A stretch of DNA of 64,000 nucleotides, from positions 883,501 to 947,500 of the forward strand of contig NZ_CP098360.1 of assembly GCF_030388245.1 (NCBI RefSeq), given 5' to 3'. The translations under genes and the position numbers were made by a program. Below are positions 54,558 through 64,000 of the stretch, piece after piece. This DNA is from Paracoccus sp. TOH. GTDB taxonomy: Bacteria > Pseudomonadota > Alphaproteobacteria > Rhodobacterales > Rhodobacteraceae. How positions within the stretch are numbered: position 1 is the stretch's first letter; every line of letters begins with the position of its first letter. Under the pieces are notes generated by a model, which saw only the letters and a program-made list of their open reading frames with translations, was not told the DNA's origin and searched no databases.

Positions 54558-56309
54558 ATGCGTATCGTCGCTGTCTGTCTTGCCGTCCTGGCCGGGGCGG
54601 CGCCCGCCTGGGCCGAGAATCGCGCCGTCATCATCGGCAATGCCGATTACGAAAGCGCCCCCGACCTGGCCGGCTCGGATACGGCGGCGGCGGCCCGGGC
54701 GCTGCGCGAGGCGGGATTCACCACCCAGGACGGCGTCGATCAGCCGGCCGGCGCGCAGCGTCGGGCGCTGGAGGCCCTGGCCCGGGCCGAGGACCGGCCG
54801 GGGGCGCGGATCGTCGTGCTGAACGGCCGGTTCCTGCATGACGCGGCCGAGACCTGGTTCATGGGCACCGATGCCGGCGAGCCGGGGGCCCTGGCCGTCG
54901 GCCGTCAGGGGGCGCCGCTGTCGCTGGTGATGCGGCTGATGGCCGGGGGCAAGCCGGGTTCGGTGCTGATCCTGGGCACCGACGGGCAGCAGATGCCGCA
55001 TCGACCGGGGCTGGAGAACGGCATCGGCCTGGCCGAGGCGCCGGCGGGCCTTTCGGTCGTCACCGGCACGCCCGAGGCAGGCGCCCGGGCGCTGGCCGAG
55101 CTGCTGCGCGGCCATACGCTGGGCCAGGTGGTGGCTGCAGAGCCGGCGCTGCGGCTGCTGTCGGGTAGCGCCGCCGACCTGGCGCTGCTGGACCGCGGCG
55201 GCCGGCGCCCGGTCGTGGTCCCGCAAGCCGCCGAGCGCGAGGCTTGGGCCCGGGCCGCCACCGCCGACAGCGCCGCGGCCTATCGGGATTACCTGTCGGA
55301 TTTCCCTGGCGGCCTTTATGCCGATGCCGCGCGCGCGCGGCTGGGCCAGGTCGGCGGCGCAGCGGCCCGGCGCGAAAGCGACCGCCAGACCTGGGCCGCG
55401 GCGGCGGCCGGGCATACGCCGGCCGGATACGAAACCTATCTGCGGCGCTTCCCCTCGGGCCGTTTCGTCGCGGTGGCCCGCGCCCGGCTGGCCGAGTTGC
55501 GGCCGGGGCCCGATACCGCCCCGCAGCCCTCCTCGGCCGCCGCGGCCGAGCGGGCGCTGACCCTGGGCCGGGCCGAGCGCGCCGCCATCCAGCGCCGGCT
55601 GGCTGGGCTGGGCCTGCAGCCGGGCCGGGCGGACGGGGTGTTCGGCAGCCGCACCCGCGCGGCCATCGCCGACTGGCAACGGGGAAACCGCCTGCCGGCC
55701 ACCGGCTACCTGAGCCGGCCGCAGTTGCAGCGACTGGCCGCGCTGGATCAGCAGGCCGAGGCTCAGCAGGATCGCGGCTGGTGGCAGAAGACCGGGGCAC
55801 ATGGCGATGCCGAGGGGCTGCACGCCTATCTGGGCCGCTATCCCCGGGGCATCCATGCCGAAGCCGCCCGCCGCCAGCTGGCCGGGCTGCCCGATGCCGC
55901 GCCCGATGCCGCATCCGGTGCCGCACCCGGTGCGCAGGCGCCGCGCGGCGACGAGGCGACCTGGCGCTGGGTGCGCCGGCAGGGCTCGGCCGCGGCGCAT
56001 GAAACCTATCTGGAACGCTTCCCGGCCGGCCGGCACGCGGAACAGGCACGCGAGCGCCTGGCCACCCTGCGCGCCGGGATCGAGGCGGCCCGGCGCGAGG
56101 AACAGGCGTTGCTGCTGAACCCTTCGACCCGCAGGCTGATCGAGGACCGGCTGCGCATCGCCGGCATGCAGCCCGGCGCGGTGGATGGCGAGTTCACCGA
56201 CGAGACCCGCGAGGCGCTGCGCCGCTATCAGGCGGCGCGCAACCTGCGGGTCACCGGCCATGTCACCCAGCAGACGATATCCAGCCTGCTGTCGGACGTG
56301 CTGCGCTGA
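54558..56309 (+). CDS. Exported pseudo-caspase with four repeats and two peptidoglycan-binding domains
   Basis: 583 residues, signal peptide to about residue 19. Residues 20-175 resemble the caspase fold of bacterial C14 proteins (NRAVIIGNADYESAPDLAGSDTAAAARALREAGF). The His-Gly of the active site is replaced by NGRFLH and the Cys strand reads LILGTDGQQ, so it is probably inactive. Four repeats of about 25 residues follow, near 241, 289, 420 and 480, with the pattern YxxYLxxFPxGxxAxxARxxL. PG_binding_1-type domains lie at about 338-392 and 524-580. A periplasmic cell-wall role is inferred. Confidence 0.8.
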   Translation: MRIVAVCLAVLAGAAPAWAENRAVIIGNADYESAPDLAGSDTAAAARALREAGFTTQDGVDQPAGAQRRALEALARAEDRPGARIVVLNGRFLHDAAETWFMGTDAGEPGALAVGRQGAPLSLVMRLMAGGKPGSVLILGTDGQQMPHRPGLENGIGLAEAPAGLSVVTGTPEAGARALAELLRGHTLGQVVAAEPALRLLSGSAADLALLDRGGRRPVVVPQAAEREAWARAATADSAAAYRDYLSDFPGGLYADAARARLGQVGGAAARRESDRQTWAAAAAGHTPAGYETYLRRFPSGRFVAVARARLAELRPGPDTAPQPSSAAAAERALTLGRAERAAIQRRLAGLGLQPGRADGVFGSRTRAAIADWQRGNRLPATGYLSRPQLQRLAALDQQAEAQQDRGWWQKTGAHGDAEGLHAYLGRYPRGIHAEAARRQLAGLPDAAPDAASGAAPGAQAPRGDEATWRWVRRQGSAAAHETYLERFPAGRHAEQARERLATLRAGIEAARREEQALLLNPSTRRLIEDRLRIAGMQPGAVDGEFTDETREALRRYQAARNLRVTGHVTQQTISSLLSDVLR

Positions 56310-56329
56310 CGCTGACGAAAGGCAGAACT

Positions 56330-56773
56330 ATGCAATTACCGATTTTGGCGGCGATCTTCGTGACCCTGGCGGGGGTCTGCATCGCGGTGCAGGCGCCGAT
56401 CAACGCGGCGCTGGGGCGCGGGGTGCAAAGCCCGCTGGTCGCGGCGGCGATCTCGTTCGGAGTGGGCTTCGCCATCCTGGCGCTCGCCGCCATCGGCCTG
56501 GGGCAGGGCCGGGCCTTCCTGCGCGCCGGCTCGGTCGCGTGGTGGATGTGGGCCGGCGGCGCGCTTGGCGCCTTCTATGTCTGGACCATCGTCTGGACTC
56601 TGCCGCGGCTGGGGGCGCTTTCGGCGCTTTGCGCCCTGGCGCTGGGACAGATCGTCGCCGCGATCATCCTGGACCGTAGCGGCGCCTTCGGCCTGCCGCT
56701 GCGCGAGATCTCGCTGCCGCGCATCCTGGCGGCGCTGATGGTCGGCGGCGGGCTGGTGCTGTCGCGCTTCTGA
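56330..56773 (+). CDS. DMT-type transporter, YdcZ/DUF606 family
   Basis: 147 residues, five predicted membrane helices. Recognised by AGVCIAVQAPINAALGRGVQSPLVAAAISF and GGALGAFYVWTIVWTLPRLGA. Half-size drug/metabolite transporters of this family usually pair as dimers. Substrate unknown. GAAAGG precedes the ATG. Confidence 0.83.
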   Translation: MQLPILAAIFVTLAGVCIAVQAPINAALGRGVQSPLVAAAISFGVGFAILALAAIGLGQGRAFLRAGSVAWWMWAGGALGAFYVWTIVWTLPRLGALSALCALALGQIVAAIILDRSGAFGLPLREISLPRILAALMVGGGLVLSRF

Positions 56774-56807
56774 GGCTTTCTCCGTTTGGAAAATACCCCG
56801 CGGGGGT

Positions 56808-56828
56808 GCGGGGGCGCGAAGCCCCCGC
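56808..56828. repeat. Hairpin downstream of the DMT transporter gene
   Basis: GCGGGGGC-GCGAA-GCCCCCGC, a perfect 8-bp stem. Just before it, ACCCCGCGGGGGT (56795-56807) is itself a palindrome. Together with TTTGGAAAAT at 56784 this is the GC-rich tail type repeated elsewhere in the window. May serve as a weak terminator. Confidence 0.6.
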
Positions 56829-56875
56829 CAGCGGCCGCGCAGCAGCGGATTGGCTTTGGGGCATGCGCAAAGGAA

Positions 56876-56907
56876 AACGCCCGCCGCGCGGCCGCGCGAC
56901 GGGCGTT
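56876..56907 (-). terminator. Rho-independent terminator of rpmJ
   Basis: On the minus strand AACGCCCG pairs with CGGGCGTT across an inner self-complementary GC core (TCGCGCGGCCGCGCGG), and TTTTCCTTT follows. It lies 23 bases after the rpmJ stop. Confidence 0.85.
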
Positions 56908-56929
56908 CCTGATCCGGTGACCGGCGATC

Positions 56930-57055
56930 TCAGCCCTGGCGGGCCTTGAAGCGCGGGTTGGTCTTGTTGATCACGTAGATGCGGCCCTTGCGGCGCACGA
57001 TCTGGCAATCGCGGTGGCGGCTCTTGAGCGAGCGGAGCGAATTGCGAACCTTCAT
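56930..57055 (-). CDS. rpmJ: 50S ribosomal protein L36
   Basis: 41 residues: [18 protein letters not shown] at the start, then VVRRKG-like basic core ([23 protein letters not shown] in two parts). Only one Cys (residue 17) remains where zinc-type L36 has three Cys and a His, so this is the zinc-free form. AGGAGA precedes the ATG. Too short for most ORF lists. Confidence 0.96.
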   Translation of the reverse strand: MKVRNSLRSLKSRHRDCQIVRRKGRIYVINKTNPRFKARQG

Positions 57056-57137
57056 CGGTCTTCTCCTATCGCGGCGCATCGCTAGGTCGCGCCTTGGAAA
57101 CGAAATGCCCCCGGAAAGCCCGGGGGCGCGAATAGAA

Positions 57138-57213
57138 TGGTGGGCGGTACTGGGATCGAACCAGTGGCCACTACGATGTCAACGTAGTGCTCTACCGCTG
57201 AGCTAACCGCCCC
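57138..57213 (-). tRNA. tRNA-Val (GAC anticodon), CCA encoded
   Basis: 76 bases on the minus strand: acceptor GGGCGGT/ACCGCCC, D-arm AGCTCAGCGGTAGAGC, anticodon arm CTACG-TTGACAT-CGTAG with GAC, T-arm CTGGTTCGATCCCAG, and encoded 3' CCA. All arms pair fully. Confidence 0.98.
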
Positions 57214-57392
57214 CTTGACAGGTGATTCTGCCAGCGCCGCTGCCAGATCCCCTTGGTCCGCGTGTCTATATCCACCTCTTTCCGGGGTTTCAAGCCCTCA
57301 TTCAAGGGCTGTTCACGCTTGCGGATCGCGCTTTAATGGCTTTCATTCCGACTGCCCGCAACGGGCATCGGTTGCAGGCGCGGAACCGAAGG

Positions 57393-58256
57393 ATGAACAG
57401 GGAAGAGACCGTCTTCGATCTGATCCGGCCGGGAAAATGGCAGGGCGGGGTGATCTTTGCCTCGCCGCATTCCGGCTGCGCCTATCCCGACTGGTTCCTG
57501 GCCGAATCGCGGCTGGACGCGCTGCAGCTGCGCTCCTCCGAGGATGCCTTCGTGGACCGGCTGATCCGGCCGGCGCTGGACCACGGCGCGGCGGTGCTGA
57601 CGGCGAAGGTGCCGCGCTGCGTCGTGGACCTGAACCGCGGCCCCGAGGAGATCGACCCGCTGGTGGTCGGCGGCACGCTGCCGGGGATGATGAACCCGCG
57701 AATCATGGCCGGGCTGGGGGTGATTCCTCGCGTCGTCTCGCAGGGGCGGCCGATCCATGACCGGCCGATCCCGCGCGAGGAGGCCGAACGCCGCATCGCC
57801 CGCTTCTGGCATCCCTATCACCGCGCGCTTGCGGCGCTGATCGACGAGGCGGTGGGGCGATTCGGCGGCGCCATCCTGATCGACATGCATTCCATGCCGC
57901 GCGACGCGCTGGCACATCTGCCGCGTCCGCGCCCGGACATGGTGCTGGGCGACCGCAACGGCGTGTCGGCCGCGCCCCGGATCAGCGCCGGTGTGGCCGC
58001 GGCGGTCGCGGCCGAGGGCTTTCGCGTCCGCCGCAACTCGCCCTTTTCCGGCGCCTATATCACCGCGACCTATGGCCGGCCGCGCAACAATGTCCATGTG
58101 GTGCAGTTGGAACTGGACCGCTCTCTCTACATGGACGAGAGCCGGGTCGAGCCGCGCGCCGATTTCGACCTGTTCCAGGCCCGTTTCACCCGCGTCGTCG
58201 AAAGGCTGGCGCGGCTGCGCCCGGACGCCGGCGATGCGGCCATCGCCGCCGAATGA
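57393..58256 (+). CDS. N-formylglutamate amidohydrolase family protein
   Basis: 287 residues. The family pattern is FASPHSGCAYPDWFL (metal-binding His region), SSEDAFVDRL, VDLNRGPEEIDP and ILIDMHSMPRD. It hydrolyses N-formylglutamate, the last step of one histidine degradation route, or a related N-acyl compound. The start at 57393 (MNREETVFDLIRPGKW) is chosen by GAAGG upstream and family length; the in-frame extension to 57222 runs through leader DNA beside the tRNA. Confidence 0.85.
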   Translation: MNREETVFDLIRPGKWQGGVIFASPHSGCAYPDWFLAESRLDALQLRSSEDAFVDRLIRPALDHGAAVLTAKVPRCVVDLNRGPEEIDPLVVGGTLPGMMNPRIMAGLGVIPRVVSQGRPIHDRPIPREEAERRIARFWHPYHRALAALIDEAVGRFGGAILIDMHSMPRDALAHLPRPRPDMVLGDRNGVSAAPRISAGVAAAVAAEGFRVRRNSPFSGAYITATYGRPRNNVHVVQLELDRSLYMDESRVEPRADFDLFQARFTRVVERLARLRPDAGDAAIAAE

Positions 58257-58277
58257 ACCCAGGGAAAAGGACCGCCG

Positions 58278-59168
58278 ATGCCGCCCGAAATTTCCGACCT
58301 GCTGAGCCAGAACATCGCCCTGATCGTCCTGGCGGTGGTGATCTTCCTGGCGGTCAGCACCGCCGTCCGCATCGTCCCGCAATCCGAGAAATACGTGGTC
58401 GAGCGCTTCGGCCGGCTGCATGCGGTGCTGGGGCCGGGGATCAACTTCATCGTGCCGTTCCTTGACCGGGTGGCGCATCGCATCTCGGTGCTGGAGCGGC
58501 AGCTGCCGACCTCGCGCCAGGATGCGATCACGGCGGACAACGTGCTGGTGCAGGTGGAAACCAGCGTGTTCTACCGCATCATCGAGCCGGAAAAGACCGT
58601 CTATCGCATCCGCGACGTGGACGCGGCGATCACCACCACGGTCGCCGGCATCGTGCGCTCGGAAATCGGCACGATGGAGCTGGACCAGGTGCAGTCGAAT
58701 CGCGCCCGGCTGATCGAGCGCATCCGCGAATCGCTGGCCAATATCGTCGATGACTGGGGCATCGAGGTGACGCGGGCCGAGATCCTGGACGTGAACCTGG
58801 ACGAGGCCACCCGCGCCGCCATGCTGCAGCAGCTCAATGCCGAGCGCGCCCGCCGCGCCCAGGTCACCGAGGCCGAGGGCAAGCGGCGTGCCGTCGAACT
58901 GGCCGCCGATGGCGAGCTTTACGCCGCGGAACAGCAGGCCAAGGCCAAGCGCGTGCTGGCCGATGCCGAGGCCTATGCCACCAATGCCATCGCCGGCGCG
59001 ATTCGCGACGGCGGCATCGAGGCGGCGCAATACCAGGTCGCCATGCGCCAGGTCGAGGTGCTGGCCGAGGTCGGCAAGGGCCAGGGCAAGCAGACGCTGA
59101 TCGTCCCCGCCTCGGCCGTCGAGGCGCTTGGCGACGCGTTCAAGCTGTTCCGCGGGGCCAGGCCATGA
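58278..59168 (+). CDS. SPFH/Band 7 (stomatin-like) membrane protein, QmcA type
   Basis: 296 residues: one N-terminal membrane helix (IALIVLAVVIFLAVSTAV), then the SPFH domain (VPQSEKYVVERFGRLHAVLGPGINFIVPFLDRV), then a coiled coil (ERARRAQVTEAEGKRRAVEL). It forms membrane-bound oligomers linked to quality control. Overlaps nfeD by 4 bases, the typical pairing. Confidence 0.92.
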   Translation: MPPEISDLLSQNIALIVLAVVIFLAVSTAVRIVPQSEKYVVERFGRLHAVLGPGINFIVPFLDRVAHRISVLERQLPTSRQDAITADNVLVQVETSVFYRIIEPEKTVYRIRDVDAAITTTVAGIVRSEIGTMELDQVQSNRARLIERIRESLANIVDDWGIEVTRAEILDVNLDEATRAAMLQQLNAERARRAQVTEAEGKRRAVELAADGELYAAEQQAKAKRVLADAEAYATNAIAGAIRDGGIEAAQYQVAMRQVEVLAEVGKGQGKQTLIVPASAVEALGDAFKLFRGARP

Positions 59169-59431
59169 TGAACGGCTGGTTCTGGATTATCGCGGCACTG
59201 GTCCTGGCCGGGGCCGAGATCGTGCTGCCCGGCTGGTTCTTCCTGGGCGCCGCCATCGCGGTCGGGCTGATGGGGCTGGCGCTGCTGATCGGGCTCTGGA
59301 CCGGCGGGCTGCCGATGGCGCTGGTGGTCACGGCGGTGCTGACCGGGGCGATCTGGCTGGTCCTGCGCCGGATCTTCGGCAGCAATCGCGGCGAGGTGCG
59401 GCGCTGGACCCGCGACATCAACGACAACTAG
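59165..59431 (+). CDS. NfeD family membrane protein, short form
   Basis: 88 residues with two to three membrane helices (WIIAALVLAGAEIVLPGWFFLGAAIAVGLMGL). The C-terminal OB-fold of longer NfeD proteins is missing, and only a short soluble tail (RRIFGSNRGEVRRWTRDINDN) remains. Partner of the preceding SPFH protein. Confidence 0.85.
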   Translation: MMNGWFWIIAALVLAGAEIVLPGWFFLGAAIAVGLMGLALLIGLWTGGLPMALVVTAVLTGAIWLVLRRIFGSNRGEVRRWTRDINDN

Positions 59432-59451
59432 GCTTCATCGGTGCCAAGCTG

Positions 59452-59847
59452 GTGCTGATCCATGCCGGGCGGCTGCTGGCCTGCCTGCGCGACGATTTCG
59501 CCTGGATTCCCTTTCCGGCGCATTGGGATCTGCCCGGCGGCGGCGCCGAGCCGGGGGAAACCCCGGTCGAATGCGCCCTGCGCGAATTGCACGAGGAATT
59601 CGGTCTGCGGCTTTCCCCCGACCGGCTGCGCGGCCGGGCCTTCGCGTCGTGGAACGATCCGGCGCGGCTGTCCTGGATGTTTCACGGCAGCATCGCGGAG
59701 CCCGAGATCGCCGCGATCCGCTTTGGCGACGAGGGGCAGGAATGGCGGATGATGCCGGTGGCGGAATTCGTCCGCCATCCGCGCGCCGTGCCGCATTTTC
59801 GGGAAAGGGTGGCGCTGATCCTTGCCGATGCCGGGCCGGGGATTTGA
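59452..59847 (+). CDS. NUDIX hydrolase, start uncertain
   Basis: About 131 residues from a GTG at 59452. The Nudix box is GGGAEPGETPVECALRELHEEFG (positions near 40-62), complete with the REx2EE core as RELHEEF. The homology appears to begin a few residues earlier (GFIGAKLVL), where the frame holds no ATG, GTG or TTG before it merges with the nfeD coding region. Either a rare start codon is used or translation couples to nfeD. Substrate unknown. Confidence 0.75.
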   Translation: MLIHAGRLLACLRDDFAWIPFPAHWDLPGGGAEPGETPVECALRELHEEFGLRLSPDRLRGRAFASWNDPARLSWMFHGSIAEPEIAAIRFGDEGQEWRMMPVAEFVRHPRAVPHFRERVALILADAGPGI

Positions 59848-59896
59848 AAAACGCCGCTGCCTGTGCATGATCCCGGCATCAGCAAGGAGGCATGGA

Positions 59897-60526
59897 ATGT
59901 CCCGCATGCAGCTATACCGTCGCAACGGCTGGGGCTCGGCCATCGTCGAGTTGCAGCTGGCGCATTACGGGCTGGAGGCCGATGCCGTCGAGGTGGCCGA
60001 CCTGTTCATCGACCAGGAAGCCCGCCGCGACCTGATGCGGATCAGCCCGGCCGGGCAGATCCCGGTGCTGATCCTGCCTGACGGCCGGGTGCTGTCGGAA
60101 AGCGCGGCGATCACCCTGCATCTGGCCGATCTGACCGGGCGCGACGACCTGGTGCCGGCCGCCGCCGCCCAGGAACGGCCGCGCTTCCTGCGCTGGCTGA
60201 TCTTCCTGGTGGCGCAGGTCTATCCCTGTTTCACCTTCGGCGACGATCCGGCGCGCTTCCTGAGCGACAAGGCGGCGCAGCAGGAACTGGGCGAGGCCAC
60301 CACCGCGCGGCTGCAGGAGCTGTGGAGCACGCTGGAAGGCGTCGTGGGTGCGCCCTGGTTCCTGGGCGAGCGCTTCTCGGCGCTGGACATCTACCTGGCG
60401 GCGATGAGCAACTGGAAACCCGGCCCGGACTGGTTCCGGGCGAACGCGCCCAAGGTCTGGTCCATCGCCAGCGCCACGGCGGCGCGCGAGGATCTGGCGC
60501 CGGTCTTCCGGCGCAATTTCGGCTGA
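59897..60526 (+). CDS. Glutathione S-transferase family protein
   Basis: 209 residues. A thioredoxin-like N-terminus (MQLYRRNGWGSAIVELQLAHYGLE), cis-Pro region GQIPVLILPDG and the SES motif for glutathione (VLSESAAITLHLADL) are followed by a helical C-domain (FLGERFSALDIYLAAMSNW). AAGGAGG lies ahead of the ATG at 59897. Physiological substrate unknown. Confidence 0.88.
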   Translation: MSRMQLYRRNGWGSAIVELQLAHYGLEADAVEVADLFIDQEARRDLMRISPAGQIPVLILPDGRVLSESAAITLHLADLTGRDDLVPAAAAQERPRFLRWLIFLVAQVYPCFTFGDDPARFLSDKAAQQELGEATTARLQELWSTLEGVVGAPWFLGERFSALDIYLAAMSNWKPGPDWFRANAPKVWSIASATAAREDLAPVFRRNFG

Positions 60527-60528
60527 GA

Positions 60529-61221
60529 TCAGAGCCCGGCCAGTTCCGCCTGGATCGCCTGCGCCGCGGCACGGGGGTCGGCGGCCTGCCAGATCGGCCG
60601 GCCGACGACGATATGGTCGGCGCCGTTGGCGATGGCGGTGGCGGGCGTCTCGATCCGCTTCTGGTCGCCCGCGTCGCTGCCCGCCGGCCGCACGCCGGGG
60701 GTGACGATCAGCCGGCCCGCCGATTCCGGCAGGGCGCGGATCAGCGCGGCCTCGCGCGGGCTGGCGATGACGCCGTCGGCCCCGGCCTCGAAGGCGCGGG
60801 CGGCGCGGGTCGCGACGATCTCGGCCAGGTCGCCGGGCACGATCAGCCCGGCATCCAGGTCGGCGCGGTCCAGCGAGGTCAGGATGGTCACGGCGAGGAT
60901 CTTCAGGTTCGACCCGGCCGCGCCCTGTTTCGCCGCCCGCACCACATGCGGATCGCCATGCACGGTCAGGAAGTCGAGGTCGTATTGCGCGATGCCCTTG
61001 ACCGCCGCCTGCACGGTCGCGCCGATGTCGAAGAACTTCATGTCCAGGAAGATGCGCTTGCCGTGCTCTTGCTTCAGTTCGTTGGCGAGCGCGAGGCCGC
61101 CGCCGGTCAGCATGCCCAGCCCGATCTTGTAGAAACTGGCGGCGTCGCCGATCTTCTGGGCCAGCTCCAGCCCGGCCAGCGCATTCGGCACGTCCAGCGC
61201 CACGATCAGACGGTCGTCCAT
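60529..61221 (-). CDS. pyrF: Orotidine 5'-phosphate decarboxylase
   Basis: 230 residues. Start LIVALDVPNALAGLELAQKIG, catalytic D-x-K-x-x-D in FLDMKFFDIGATV (near residue 60), phosphate-binding VTPGVRPAGSDAGDQKR and VVGRPI. Last step of UMP synthesis. The start at 61221 has GAGGAAA just upstream. Convergent with the GST gene, 2 bases apart. Confidence 0.96.
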   Translation of the reverse strand: MDDRLIVALDVPNALAGLELAQKIGDAASFYKIGLGMLTGGGLALANELKQEHGKRIFLDMKFFDIGATVQAAVKGIAQYDLDFLTVHGDPHVVRAAKQGAAGSNLKILAVTILTSLDRADLDAGLIVPGDLAEIVATRAARAFEAGADGVIASPREAALIRALPESAGRLIVTPGVRPAGSDAGDQKRIETPATAIANGADHIVVGRPIWQAADPRAAAQAIQAELAGL

Positions 61222-61271
61222 GGTTTTCCTCACTGCGACAAACGGCCCGCTTATAGGCGGGAACCGGCTGT

Positions 61272-61300
61272 CTTGAAACCCCGTTTCGTTCTGCCCATGT
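61272..61300 (+). promoter_or_regulatory. Sigma-32-like heat-shock promoter of clpB
   Basis: CTTGAAA (61272-61278) and CCCATGT (61294-61300), separated by 15 bases, match the RpoH consensus CTTGAAA-N13-15-CCCCATnT very closely. The clpB ATG is 73 bases downstream. No similar element is seen before grpE-hrcA. Confidence 0.8.
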
Positions 61301-61372
61301 GACAGGCAGGACCCGAGCCGGATCGTGCCAATGCGGGCGATCCAAAGCGGGGGCTGAGGAAAGGATTTTCAT

Positions 61373-64000
<2,628 letters not shown>

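Overview
The window reads as chromosomal DNA of a high-GC alphaproteobacterium of the Rhodobacterales, most probably a Paracoccus or close relative. Evidence: GC-rich third codon positions, alphaproteobacterial gene orders (hemJ-rho-mnmE-mnmG-rsmG-parA-parB; grpE-hrcA / rph-rdgB), and a gfa-flhA-fghA-xoxF-cycB block like the formaldehyde/methanol locus described in Paracoccus denitrificans. I could run no database search, so the genus is an inference.

Layout. 1-4213 (minus strand): a formate dehydrogenase alpha subunit with an in-frame UGA (probable selenocysteine), cut by the window edge, then a Rieske monooxygenase and its reductase resembling glycine-betaine demethylase GbcAB. 4214-4772: a 559-base gene-free region with DnaA boxes, AT-rich stretches and a CtrA-type site, a candidate chromosomal origin. 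4773-11996: hemJ, rho, mnmE, mnmG, rsmG, parA, parB, with two parS sites, one overlapping the mnmG start codon. 12084-17024: grpE-hrcA on the minus strand, facing away from rph-rdgB-ridA-hemW-DUF454.

17141-32412: a C1 (formaldehyde/methanol) island. It holds gfa, flhA, a ClpP paralogue, a GNAT acetyltransferase and fghA; then xoxF, a c-type cytochrome, xoxJ and a CxxxCW rhodanese-like protein; then an ABC system of the PQQ-alcohol-dehydrogenase-associated type (binding protein, beta-propellers, ABC-2 exporter-fold permease, two unknown exported proteins) and mobA. Several gene junctions carry perfect hairpins without T-tracts. 32409-40048 (minus): a TPP-riboswitch-controlled thiamine operon, thiD-thiO-thiS-thiG-thiE-thiF-thiY-tenA-thiZ-thiX.

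40135-46021: ugd, a HAD phosphatase, a small glycosyltransferase, aroQ and a hybrid histidine kinase/response regulator pair. 46134-54528: an operon of two acyl-CoA/aryl-CoA ligase-like enzymes and a complete branched-chain-type ABC transporter, divergent from the two-component genes. 54558-64000: a pseudo-caspase with peptidoglycan-binding domains, a DMT transporter, rpmJ, tRNA-Val, an N-formylglutamate amidohydrolase, SPFH/NfeD, NUDIX, GST, pyrF and clpB with a sigma-32-like promoter.

Working together: betaine demethylation (GbcAB) and methanol oxidation (XoxF) both yield formaldehyde. Gfa, FlhA and FghA convert it through glutathione to formate, which the formate dehydrogenase oxidises; MobA supplies the guanylated molybdenum cofactor that enzyme class needs. 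I see no insertion sequence, prophage or CRISPR array. The least explained material is the XoxF-linked block at 19048-31813.
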